Below, piece by piece: positions 32,581 to 40,549 of a stretch of DNA of 51,436 nt. This DNA is from Syntrophaceae bacterium (GTDB lineage: Bacteria; Desulfobacterota; BSN033; UBA1163), in the NCBI GenBank assembly GCA_013388645.1, contig JACAEV010000154.1:1-51436 (forward strand), read 5' to 3'. Both the position numbers and the translations under genes were made by a program. Each line of letters opens with the position of its first letter. Positions within the stretch are counted from its first letter, which is position 1. The notes under the pieces are model-generated. The model had not been told where the DNA came from and searched no databases. It saw nothing but the letters and a program-made list of their open reading frames with translations.

Positions 32581-33588
32581 GTGGATTTTGAGGGGAACCG
32601 CCATTTATCTGGATATGATAAGATCATCACCCACCATGACTTCGACGGTATTGTAAGCGCCGCCCTTTGCTCCAGGTTTTTCAAAATTCAAAAGGTCATG
32701 TTTGCAGGACCCCTTACCATCTCACGCTCCCAGATAACGATTACCGAAAAAGATATTGTCTGTGATTTACCTTATCCTCTTCAATGCGGGCTTTGGTTCG
32801 ATCATCATGAAGGAAATCTTCAAGAGTTGACTCTCCGCAAAATTGATCCCTTATCGATCCCTGGCCGATTTGATTTAAAACCAAGTTGTTCCCGGGTGGT
32901 TTATGAATATATATCAGAAGAGGTTGGACTCCCGCACTTTCTTTCAGAAGCGGTTGATGAAGCGGATATCATTGACAGTTTTTCTTATACTTCGATTGAA
33001 GAGTGGAGGAAGGAGACCCCGGGAAAGCTGATCGATTTAACATTGAAGGTTCCTTTCCCATCGGCGGGGGAGCAATCCAGCTACATGAGAAATTTAGTTC
33101 AACAACTTCGAGATCGTACCATGGAAGAGGTATCCCGTCTCGACTTTGTTCAAAAACGCTTAAACCGATATCGGGAAGAAGAAGGGCGAATGCTTCGAAT
33201 CATTCGGGAGGCCTCCTATTTCATTCAACAGGACGAAAAGAGGGAGGTGGTGGTCATCGACCTTACCCCTTATCAGAGGAGACCTCATCTCATTAAGAAC
33301 TTGGCCTTTTTGATTTACCCTGAAGCCTTAGGAGTCTTGGAGGTTTATAACCTGATGGATCACCAAAAGGTGAAGAGTAATCATCTCGGTTTCTCCATGT
33401 CGCTCTCCATCAATGGGAATTCATCACCCCAGGACAAAAATATTGGGGAGATCATGCGAACCCTCAATATTGGCGATGGCCATCCTGGAGCAGCCGCAGG
33501 GACTCTTCTTTGCAAATCAAAACAGGAAATGCTGAAGAAGAAAAAAGAGTTGTTGGAACAGATCTACAAGCACTGGTCTAATCAATAA
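32581..33588 (+). CDS. DHH-family phosphoesterase-like protein
   Basis: This 335-residue protein of the DHH superfamily (RecJ/exopolyphosphatase-type metal-dependent phosphoesterases) has THHDFDGIVSA at 17-27 giving metal ligands His19, Asp20 and Asp22, an Asp in CDLPYP, and FDHHEGN with Asp74-His75-His76. A C-terminal GHPGAAAG motif (GDGHPGAAAG) matches the DHHA1 substrate-binding domain. Length and motifs fit the small DHH proteins annotated as exopolyphosphatase-related. Cyclic dinucleotide, nanoRNA or polyphosphate substrates are all possible. The start is GTG with GGGGG 7 bases upstream. It stands alone between the fur promoter and the convergent NrfD gene. Confidence 0.78.
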   Translation: MDFEGNRHLSGYDKIITHHDFDGIVSAALCSRFFKIQKVMFAGPLTISRSQITITEKDIVCDLPYPLQCGLWFDHHEGNLQELTLRKIDPLSIPGRFDLKPSCSRVVYEYISEEVGLPHFLSEAVDEADIIDSFSYTSIEEWRKETPGKLIDLTLKVPFPSAGEQSSYMRNLVQQLRDRTMEEVSRLDFVQKRLNRYREEEGRMLRIIREASYFIQQDEKREVVVIDLTPYQRRPHLIKNLAFLIYPEALGVLEVYNLMDHQKVKSNHLGFSMSLSINGNSSPQDKNIGEIMRTLNIGDGHPGAAAGTLLCKSKQEMLKKKKELLEQIYKHWSNQ

Positions 33589-33594
33589 GGTTTA

Positions 33595-34851
33595 TTAAAA
33601 TTTCGTCTCTTTTTCATATTTTGTATGGGTGAATTCTCCCGTTACAATTGGGATGGCTACTTTCATCAATAGGGTGAAGATCAGCAGACCGGTCGCCCAG
33701 ATCCCGAGAGAAACCATGAGTTCTAATAGATTGGGGATATATTCGTAAATCTCGCCAAGAGGATCCGGAACAAATCCGGGTATCACAAAACCAGGTCCTT
33801 TTTCAATCCAGACCCCGATGATAATGAGCAGGCACCCAAAATTGAGGGTGACTAAACGTTTGCGGGTTTGGGGGATCAGGAAGATGAAGAAAGCGATGAC
33901 ATTCATTGTCATCGCGGCCCAGATCCAGGGGACCAGTTGATTATGACCGTGGAGACCTTCGAAGAGGTATCGAAAGGATGCCACATGGACCGTTTGAGAA
34001 TAATATTCTTTGAATAACTCCGCCGAGAGCAGGAAGAGGTTGAGAAACATGGCATAAGCGATGAGCTCAGAGATCTTGAAGAGGGCTTGATCCTCGATCT
34101 CGATCGGGTGCAAGGAAACCTTTCGGATGATCTGGAAGATAATGATGATAATAGCAGGGCCTGAACAGAAGGCACTGGCCAAAAACCTCGGGGCGAGGAT
34201 CGATGCGTTCCAGAAGGGACGGGCAGGGAGGCCATTATATAGGAAGGCGGTGACGGTGTGAATGGCCACCGCCATGGGGATGGAGAGCAAGATAAAAGGG
34301 AGGATGAATTTCCAATTAGGTTCTTTTCGATAGTAGAATTTAACCAAAAGATAGACCGGGATGAGAAGATTCAAGAATAGATAACCATTGAGGGCCAGGA
34401 CATCCCAGGCCAGGAGCGACTGAGGGAAATTCATTGACCCGATAAAGGGAAGCATATGCCAAAACCGATCAAGCCTTCCGAGATCGACCATGACGAACAG
34501 AATGGCCATTACGATAGCCGATGCGGCAAAGAGTTCTCCCAGGACGACAATCTCTTTGATCGGTTTAAAATGATAGACATAAGAGGGGATGACCAGGAGA
34601 ACCGCTGCGGCAGCCGCCCCGACCAGGTAGGTGAAATTGGCGATGTAGAGACCCCATGAAACCAGATCGTTCATGTTGGTGGCAATTAATCCCACTTCAT
34701 GTTGCTTCAGGTAGAAGAAAAATCCCGCCCCAATAAAGGCAAGAAGGCCAAGACACCAAGCATAGTAGTATCGGGTTCCCGTAACCACCAGGATCAGAGT
34801 TCTTTTATAAAAATGCCAGGTTTCTTTCAGGATATCTCGCCAAGCTTCCAT
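33595..34851 (-). CDS. NrfD-family polysulfide/quinone oxidoreductase membrane subunit
   Basis: This 418-residue integral membrane protein of the NrfD/PsrC/DsrP/ActC type has about ten membrane helices, with no heme or cluster ligands visible. It would bind menaquinol or menaquinone and couple to the FeS protein encoded just upstream. The open frame extends to 35073, but the extra codons overlap the FeS gene and are not membrane-like; the ATG at 34851, 8 bases after the FeS stop, is the start. It is the last gene of a three-gene unit: cytochrome c, FeS protein, NrfD. Confidence 0.88.
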   Translation of the reverse strand: MEAWRDILKETWHFYKRTLILVVTGTRYYYAWCLGLLAFIGAGFFFYLKQHEVGLIATNMNDLVSWGLYIANFTYLVGAAAAAVLLVIPSYVYHFKPIKEIVVLGELFAASAIVMAILFVMVDLGRLDRFWHMLPFIGSMNFPQSLLAWDVLALNGYLFLNLLIPVYLLVKFYYRKEPNWKFILPFILLSIPMAVAIHTVTAFLYNGLPARPFWNASILAPRFLASAFCSGPAIIIIIFQIIRKVSLHPIEIEDQALFKISELIAYAMFLNLFLLSAELFKEYYSQTVHVASFRYLFEGLHGHNQLVPWIWAAMTMNVIAFFIFLIPQTRKRLVTLNFGCLLIIIGVWIEKGPGFVIPGFVPDPLGEIYEYIPNLLELMVSLGIWATGLLIFTLLMKVAIPIVTGEFTHTKYEKETKF

Positions 34852-34859
34852 GTCGCATT

Positions 34860-35765
34860 CTACGATTCGAAAAAATAGAAGAACTTCGGCTCGGTCCCTA
34901 AATCCTCTTTGAGGCGGAAGACTCTCTTTCGCTCGATGATATAACGAATTTCGCTTTTGGGATCGAGAAGATTTCCGAACTTCCTCGTTCCGGTCGGGCA
35001 GGCCTCGACACAGGCGGGGTACCGACCTGACCTCACCCGTTGGATACAAAAGGTGCATTTTTCCACGGCGCATTTCATCCGGGGTCGGTTTCCCAAATAG
35101 TGGACAATTGGATTGATTTCCTCTTTGGGGATTTTCGGCTCTGCCCAGTTAAAAACTCTTCCTTTATAAGGGCAGGCGGCAATGCAGTACCGGCAACCGA
35201 TGCACCAATTGTAATCTACTACGACAATACCATCCGGTTCTTGCCAGGTGGCATGAACCGGACATACCTTTACACAGGGAGGGTTCTGACATTGTTGGCA
35301 CTGGACAGGGAGATAGATGAAGCCCTTTTCCGGAACTAAGTCGGGATCATAATAATGCTCCGAATTTTCGAGGTTGATGAGATTTCCCCGCCTCAGCCTG
35401 AGTACTCGAATCCAGTGGAGTTGAGGATCATGGCGTGAATTATTATTTTCCTTTGCACAGGCATAAACACATCTTCTGCAGCCGATACATCTTGACAGTT
35501 CCAGACCATAACCCCAGAGCATATCCGGAACGGCTTCTTTTGTACTGATCTGAAACTGTTTCCCATATTTTTGAAAATATCGCTGCTCCAGTTTTTCAAT
35601 GACCCGTCTCTTCTCTTCCTCGGTCATTTCATGAAAATGTTTTTGAAGAAAATCCTCAACTTCCTCCTTGGCACAGGAGGAAAGGATAGGAAGAGATAGC
35701 CCGGTTAGGGTGGTGAGCGAGGCGTTTCGGATGAACTCTCTACGGGTGTATTTTTTAGTCTCCAT
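34860..35765 (-). CDS. periplasmic 4Fe-4S electron-transfer subunit with Tat signal
   Basis: This 301-residue ferredoxin-type protein has an N-terminal Tat signal with RREFIRNAS followed by a hydrophobic stretch. A cysteine in LPILSSC could make it a lipoprotein. Four cysteine clusters are visible: CIGCRRCVYAC, CQQCQNPPCVKVC, CIGCRYCIAAC and CAVEKCTFC with CVEAC, giving four [4Fe-4S] clusters as in PsrB, NrfC and DsrO. It passes electrons between the cytochrome and the NrfD subunit on the outer face of the inner membrane. Its start overlaps the cytochrome gene end by 11 bases. Confidence 0.9.
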   Translation of the reverse strand: METKKYTRREFIRNASLTTLTGLSLPILSSCAKEEVEDFLQKHFHEMTEEEKRRVIEKLEQRYFQKYGKQFQISTKEAVPDMLWGYGLELSRCIGCRRCVYACAKENNNSRHDPQLHWIRVLRLRRGNLINLENSEHYYDPDLVPEKGFIYLPVQCQQCQNPPCVKVCPVHATWQEPDGIVVVDYNWCIGCRYCIAACPYKGRVFNWAEPKIPKEEINPIVHYLGNRPRMKCAVEKCTFCIQRVRSGRYPACVEACPTGTRKFGNLLDPKSEIRYIIERKRVFRLKEDLGTEPKFFYFFES

Positions 35766-36270
35766 GTTTTCTACTTATCGGGCGGCGGGGTGGAGGTTCT
35801 GGGTGGATCGGTTTAAATTTGGGCTCATGGGGATCATGGCAGTGAGCACAGAGATGATAGGTTCTTTTGCCAGAGCCCATAAAGTATCCAGTCCTTTTAC
35901 CATGAATGCCTGCCCTCCAATCTCTGTATTGAGGGCCATGGCATTCCCCGCAGAGCCGGTAGCTCTCCGTGAAGTTGATGAGTTCTCCATTGTACAAACG
36001 TAATCGATCTCGGTTTTTAACTTCGTGGCAGTCGAGGCACCATCGCATTGTCTCAGCATGATGGAGTTTAATCTGTGAATGTTCTTCTTTTAACTCTCGT
36101 TTTTTACGATTGATCTCCATAGAGGCATGACAGTGGCTACAGGGAAATATTCCCTCAGTCATGGGGAGAGGAGCCACAGGAAACTCTTCTCCCGCCCCAT
36201 TTGCAGAAGATATATAGCAGAATCCAAATAAAAGGATTCCTAATGTAATAACCGTCGTTTTTTTCTTCAT
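35755..36270 (-). CDS. tetraheme cytochrome c
   Basis: This 171-residue periplasmic protein has a signal peptide to about residue 25 (ANG-A). Four c-type heme sites are seen: CSHCH (44-48), CLDCH (78-82), CGECH (107-111) and CAHCH (141-145). Additional histidines (for example HSQIKLHH) can serve as distal ligands. The Pro-rich, basic tail is unusual. As first gene of the unit with the FeS and NrfD proteins it probably exchanges electrons between the quinone pool and periplasmic partners. Confidence 0.9.
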   Translation of the reverse strand: MKKKTTVITLGILLFGFCYISSANGAGEEFPVAPLPMTEGIFPCSHCHASMEINRKKRELKEEHSQIKLHHAETMRWCLDCHEVKNRDRLRLYNGELINFTESYRLCGECHGPQYRDWRAGIHGKRTGYFMGSGKRTYHLCAHCHDPHEPKFKPIHPEPPPRRPISRKHGD

Positions 36271-36409
36271 GTTTGAATCTGGGGAAGGTAGGATAACGAT
36301 TTAATTTGATTCATTAACATCTTAAATAATAAAAATCAAATAGGATTGAATTCTTCATCCGTCTTCACCTCCCCTTGCAATAGGCTTGACGGTATGATAA
36401 TTTTTCACC

Positions 36410-37132
36410 ATGGAAATAGATATTCGACTGATTCCCTATCCACCCCCATCAAATTCCCTAATTCATAGAACGGTTGTGGTCATTGATGTCCTGAGAGCAA
36501 CTTCGGTAATCGTCTATGCGATATCGCAGGGAGCCGTGGAGATATTACCTGTGATTACCGTAGAGGAGGCGCTGGATAGGGCCAAGGAGGTTCCTCGGGG
36601 TTCTGCCATTTTGGGAGGAGAGAGGGAGAGCAAGAAAATTCAGGGGTTTGATTTAGGGAATTCGCCAAAAGAGTATGTCGCAGAAACATTAAGAGGGAAG
36701 AAGGTCATTCTGACCACGACCAATGGAACAAAGGCGTTTCATTTCGTTTCCGCAGGAAAGGAAATATTTGTGGGTAGTTTTTTAAACCTTGGAGCCGTAG
36801 CAAAAAAATGTCTTGAGTTTGATCATGACCTCCTCATTTTTCCTTCAGGGGATGAAGGAAATTTTTCCCTCGAGGACACGGTCTGTGGCGGGATGTTGAT
36901 CGAACGGATCATGAAAAGGGAAGGTAAACCCATTGCCTTGACAGATGCCTCCCAATGTGCCCATATCCTTTATCAAAGATTTGAAGGGAATCTGATCGAG
37001 GCTTTTAATCGTTCATATCACGGTAAGGAATTAATTCGTAGGGGTTTCAGAGAGGATCTGGATGACTGTGCTCGGATTGACATTACCGATATCGTCCCTG
37101 TATTTCGAGATGGAGTGATCAAGGCCAACTGA
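36410..37132 (+). CDS. comB: 2-phosphosulfolactate phosphatase ComB-like
   Basis: This 240-residue protein matches the ComB family: VVVIDVLRATSVIVYAISQGA at the start, GGERESKKIQGFDLGNSP in the middle, TTTNGTKAF, and the FSLEDTVCGGMLIE segment. ComB hydrolyses 2-phosphosulfolactate, a step toward coenzyme M or sulfolactate. No comA, comC or other coenzyme M gene is in the window, so the physiological substrate may be different. It is transcribed away from the cytochrome operon, and the FMN-binding protein follows 109 bases later. Confidence 0.88.
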   Translation: MEIDIRLIPYPPPSNSLIHRTVVVIDVLRATSVIVYAISQGAVEILPVITVEEALDRAKEVPRGSAILGGERESKKIQGFDLGNSPKEYVAETLRGKKVILTTTNGTKAFHFVSAGKEIFVGSFLNLGAVAKKCLEFDHDLLIFPSGDEGNFSLEDTVCGGMLIERIMKREGKPIALTDASQCAHILYQRFEGNLIEAFNRSYHGKELIRRGFREDLDDCARIDITDIVPVFRDGVIKAN

Positions 37133-37241
37133 AATCAGAATTCGAAGGGTGGAATAAAGAGTATAAAAACGTAGCACCAAAGGGTAGAGCAGAGGAAATT
37201 TAATGCCATGCCCTATGCCCTTTGTTTTGTGAGAGGTAAAA

Positions 37242-37712
37242 ATGAGACGTCCGGAGAGGGAATTGAAAGATCAAGATACAATCGATGCGATTTTAAGTCA
37301 GGCTTCAGTGGGAAGGATGGCGACCGTCAATCGGGGAGGCATTCCCGTCATCAAACCTGTCAATTTTATTTATTGGGATAGAAAAATCTACATCCATTCT
37401 TCAATGAAAGGTGAAAAAATAGAGGATATCCACAGAGGAAGTCCTGTCTGTTTTGAAATAGACGAACCCATTGCCTATCTGGGGACTCGTCAATCTGCCT
37501 GCCAGGTGAGTTATTATTATCGAAGTATCATTATCAAGGGGGAAGCCACTTTTGTGAGGGAAAAAGATAAAAAAATAGAAATACTCGAGAGGATGATGAA
37601 GAAATATCAACCAGAGGAGGACTACGGAGAAATCCCTTTAGAGATCCTCGAAAAGACTGCTGTGATTGAGATCCGGATTAATGAAATTACGGCGAAAGAG
37701 AATCTGGGATAA
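37242..37712 (+). CDS. pyridoxamine 5'-phosphate oxidase-family FMN-binding protein
   Basis: This 156-residue split-barrel protein has GRMATVNRGGIPVIKPVNFIYWDRKIYIHS and KGEKIEDI, then VSYYYRSIIIKGEATFV, the pattern of NimA-like flavin-binding proteins. The usual residues of true PdxH are missing, so vitamin B6 synthesis is unlikely. Related proteins bind FMN or F420/heme and reduce nitro compounds or act in stress. The stop codon is immediately followed by the ATG of the DUF362 gene, so the two are coupled. Confidence 0.8.
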   Translation: MRRPERELKDQDTIDAILSQASVGRMATVNRGGIPVIKPVNFIYWDRKIYIHSSMKGEKIEDIHRGSPVCFEIDEPIAYLGTRQSACQVSYYYRSIIIKGEATFVREKDKKIEILERMMKKYQPEEDYGEIPLEILEKTAVIEIRINEITAKENLG

Positions 37713-38855
37713 ATGAAATCTTCTGTCTCCATAGTCAGGTGTCAAACCTATGACGAAGGCAAAGTTTTAGATGCACTTCGTCGGTCTATTGATCTGCTTG
37801 GAGGAATCCATTCGTTTATAAAAAGAGGAGACCGTGTTCTTCTTAAGCCTAATCTGCTTTACGGGAGGAGTCCGGAAAAGGCTGTGACCACCCATCCTTC
37901 CATCGTGAGAGGGATGGTTCAAATGGTTCAGGAGGCTGGAGGGATCCCTTCGATTGGGGACAGTCCATCCATCGGAAGTCTGATAAAAACGGCAGAAAAA
38001 GCTGGAATCAAAGCAGTCGCTGATAAGATGGGATGCCCACTTGTGGAGTTTGACAAACCTGTTCTTCCCCCAAAAAGGGGAGGGAAAATATTTAAACAGC
38101 TGGAGATTGACCAGACCGTCTTAGATGCGGATGTGGTCATCAACCTTCCAAAATTCAAAACCCACGGGCTGACACTTCTAACCTTAGGAGTAAAGAATCT
38201 CTTCGGGTGTATTCCTGGATCTCGAAAGATGTTATGGCATCTCAAGGCCGGAGAAGATCGGAAGGTTTTTGCCCAAATATTGATGGATATCTATGAGATT
38301 ATTCAGCCCTCGCTTACGATTTTAGATGGGATTACAGGTATGGAAGGGAATGGACCCAATAGTGGCCGACCGATCCCACTGGGTTTAATTTTGGCAAGTG
38401 GAGATGCTCTCAGTCTGGATCAAATCGTATGTGACCTTTTAGGAATTTCAAGGAAATCCTTGATAACAAATCGAGTGGCATTTGAACGTGGAACGATAAA
38501 AGACGAAATCGATGTGCTGGGAGAAAAGGTCAGAGGTGCGAAGATCTCTGATTTTCAATTTCCGACTCTTTCTCAGCCGGATTGGAACATTCCAAGATTT
38601 TTAAGAAAAGCGCTGAGGAACGCTTTGGCCTCCAAGCCTGTCATTGAGGAGGAGAGATGTAATGCCTGCAATCGATGTGAAGAGAGCTGTCCACCCAAGG
38701 CGTTGAACAGGAAAGAAAAGGGATTGGTTTTTGATTATGGAAAATGCATCCGGTGCTTCTGTTGTTTGGAGGCCTGTCCTGAAGGAGCCATTTCGATCAA
38801 ATCGGGTTGGGCCCTTAAGTTATTAGATAGAAGGCATCAGAGAGTAGGTAACTGA
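37713..38855 (+). CDS. DUF362 protein with C-terminal 2x[4Fe-4S] ferredoxin domain
   Basis: This 380-residue protein has an N-terminal DUF362 domain (about 1-290) with LLKPNLLYGRSPEKAVTTHP, NLPKFKTHGLTLLTLGVKNLFG and LDGITGMEGNGP. Its C-terminus is a bacterial ferredoxin with CNACNRCEESC and CIRCFCCLEAC. DUF362 proteins are common in anaerobes; a redox function is probable but the reaction is unknown. A second, differently arranged DUF362-ferredoxin lies at 45528 in this window. The ATG abuts the previous stop (TAAATG). Confidence 0.85.
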   Translation: MKSSVSIVRCQTYDEGKVLDALRRSIDLLGGIHSFIKRGDRVLLKPNLLYGRSPEKAVTTHPSIVRGMVQMVQEAGGIPSIGDSPSIGSLIKTAEKAGIKAVADKMGCPLVEFDKPVLPPKRGGKIFKQLEIDQTVLDADVVINLPKFKTHGLTLLTLGVKNLFGCIPGSRKMLWHLKAGEDRKVFAQILMDIYEIIQPSLTILDGITGMEGNGPNSGRPIPLGLILASGDALSLDQIVCDLLGISRKSLITNRVAFERGTIKDEIDVLGEKVRGAKISDFQFPTLSQPDWNIPRFLRKALRNALASKPVIEEERCNACNRCEESCPPKALNRKEKGLVFDYGKCIRCFCCLEACPEGAISIKSGWALKLLDRRHQRVGN

Positions 38856-38957
38856 TTAATGACAGTAATCAGTAACCAGTAATCAGTGATTACTGAATAA
38901 TGACTGGTAACTGATGATTGGTTATTTTTAGCCACTGTTCACTTGGGGTTCAGGTGA
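38856..38957. repeat. short degenerate inverted-repeat spacer
   Basis: CAGTAACCAGT at 38871-38881 is matched by ACTGGTAACTG at 38904-38914 (10 of 11 complementary), with an inner AATCAGTGATTACT. It is built of repeated CAGTAAT/ACTGATT words like the other spacers. Confidence 0.5.
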
Positions 38958-38960
38958 GTG

Positions 38961-39698
38961 ATGCGAACTATAAAACTCATCATCGAATATGATGGAGCCA
39001 ATTATCAGGGATGGCAGGTTCAACCCAAAGGACCCACCCTTCAAGGATTACTCGAAGAGAAATTGAGACTTCTCACCGGAGAGCCCATCCATTTATTCGG
39101 CTCTGGGAGAACGGATGCAGGAGTTCATGCATTGGGTCAAGTCGCCCACTTCAAAACTCAGAGCCCCATGGAGGTCCATTCGATGAAAAGGGCGCTCAAT
39201 AGTCTCCTTCCTCGTGATATCGTGATTCAAAGTTTAAAAGAAGTAGAAGATAGTTTCCACGCCCGAAAGCATGCCAAAAGCAAAGTCTATGAATATCGGA
39301 TTCTCAATCGAGATCTTCGCTCCGCTTTTTTTCGAAATTATGTGTGGCATATTCCTCAAAAATTAAATTTGATTGAGATGACGAAGGCAACCAAAGGTTT
39401 GATAGGAGAACACGATTTTTCAGCTTTTCGTTCAGTGGGGACTCCCACCCGCACGGCCATTCGAAAGGTGATCCGGGCGGAGTGGAAGAAAGGGCGGGAT
39501 GGCGTTCTTCGTTTTGAAATCGAAGCGACCGGTTTTTTAAAACAGATGGTGAGAGCCATTGTCGGCACACTAATCGAGGTGGGGAAGGGCAAGATCAATG
39601 CCGAGGACTTCAAGAAGATCCTCGAATCGAAAGACAGAAAAAAAGCAGGTCCAACTGCTCCCGCTCACGGACTCTTTTTGAAAGAAGTAAAATATTAA
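38961..39698 (+). CDS. truA: tRNA pseudouridine synthase A
   Basis: This 245-residue TruA modifies U38-U40 of tRNA anticodon arms. It has IEYDGANYQGWQ, the catalytic Asp in GSGRTDAGVHALGQVAHF, KVYEYRI, and the EATGFLKQMVRAIVGTL segment of the family. A GTG three bases before the ATG is an alternative start; AGGTGA lies just upstream. Length is normal. It stands alone after the DUF362 gene. Confidence 0.95.
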   Translation: MRTIKLIIEYDGANYQGWQVQPKGPTLQGLLEEKLRLLTGEPIHLFGSGRTDAGVHALGQVAHFKTQSPMEVHSMKRALNSLLPRDIVIQSLKEVEDSFHARKHAKSKVYEYRILNRDLRSAFFRNYVWHIPQKLNLIEMTKATKGLIGEHDFSAFRSVGTPTRTAIRKVIRAEWKKGRDGVLRFEIEATGFLKQMVRAIVGTLIEVGKGKINAEDFKKILESKDRKKAGPTAPAHGLFLKEVKY

Positions 39699-39840
39699 AC
39701 TGCCAAACTCCTTCTCACCGTTTTTTCCCCATTTTGTCAGCGAATCCATTAACATCGGTCCGATTTTTTGCAATGTCATCCGGAGCAAACCGGTGATGTC
39801 AATATATTAGGCCTGGAGAGGATTGGTAGAAGTGAAGAGG

Positions 39841-39887
39841 AGATAGGGGAGGCGTCTAACACCTACAAAGAGTAAAGGTGAGCCTCC
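39841..39887. repeat. dispersed repeat, copy 1 (GCGTCTAACACCTAC)
   Basis: It contains AGATAGGGGAGGCGTCTAAC followed by ACCTACAAAGAGT. Related copies are at 40411 and 43774, all within 4 kb around the histidine kinase. Confidence 0.5.
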
Positions 39888-39953
39888 GTCAAGATTTGTT
39901 TATTTCCATTTGAAAGTGAGAAAAGGAAATGCAATTTGGGCAATAGGCAAAAG

Positions 39954-39995
39954 AAGAGGACGGGCTGCTTTCATTATAAAGTTGCCTGTCCCCTT
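39954..39995. repeat. REP-like hairpin
   Basis: AAGAGGACGGGCTGCTTT pairs with AAAGTTGCCTGTCCCCTT in 14 of 18 positions around a 6-base loop. The GGGGACAGGC-type foot resembles hairpins recognised by REP-associated tyrosine transposases, a remnant of which lies at 43542. Confidence 0.45.
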
Positions 39996-40202
39996 TTCTT
40001 GGCAATTCAATATCATAAGCCGCATCAAATACCCTTTCTTCGATGGTATTATCTACCCTTCATGTTACTTACGATTTCTTGATAGGAAACATACCCGAAT
40101 GTTTTCTTAGCGTCATCCGTATTCAACCATTGATGTCAAGTTGTCAGGTTCGTAGACGTTCTTATTTTATGTGAAACCAGATAAAAATCAACAAAAGAGG
40201 GT

Positions 40203-40323
40203 CTCGTAAAAAGTCTCCCCACCCGTCACTCCTGCGAAAGCAGGAGTCCAGAAGTATTTGAATTCACTGGATTCCTGTTTTCACGGGAATGACAATAATG
40301 GGCTGAATCGGACTTTTTACGAG
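40203..40323. mobile_element. MITE-like element
   Basis: This 121-base, non-coding element has perfect 13-base terminal inverted repeats, CTCGTAAAAAGTC and GACTTTTTACGAG. Inside, GTCACTCCTGCGAAAGCAGG and TTTTCACGGGAATGAC form further complementary arms. The inner GTCATTCC/GGAATGAC-type words are familiar from small palindromic elements in many bacterial genomes. I see no clear target-site duplication. Confidence 0.7.
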
Positions 40324-40410
40324 TTCATCATAAAAGAAATAAGAAGAATCCTTGAAATCATGCATTGGTTGATAGATTTACATAATGAAGACTTCGTGAA
40401 GGGAAAGAAG

Positions 40411-40460
40411 AAATAGGGGGACGCATATAACACCTACAAAGAGTGAGGATCGGTCTACAT
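40411..40460. repeat. dispersed repeat, copy 2
   Basis: AAATAGGGGGACGCATATAA is followed by CACCTACAAAGAGTGAGGAT, matching copy 1 in about 27 of 35 positions. Confidence 0.5.
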
Positions 40461-40549
40461 CAAAGGTTGATGATTTACATTAGAAATCTATCATCCTGGG
40501 GAAGGATTTCCAGATGCATGTTTCAGGGGGCCTCAAAAAAGGGGGGTGA

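Larger units (their letters stand above)
39699..40549. other. intergenic region rich in small repeats
   Basis: About 850 bases separate truA from the histidine kinase gene on the opposite strand. It contains two copies of a 35-45 base repeat, a REP-like hairpin and a 121-base MITE-like element, each listed separately. Two similar CATCCG...TGATGTCAA segments occur at about 39775 and 40112. No protein gene is supported. Confidence 0.5.

Noticed and set aside
34852-35073. N-terminal extension of the NrfD frame.
   Set aside because: It overlaps the FeS protein gene in another frame, is highly basic and not membrane-like; the ATG at 34851 fits the family and operon spacing.
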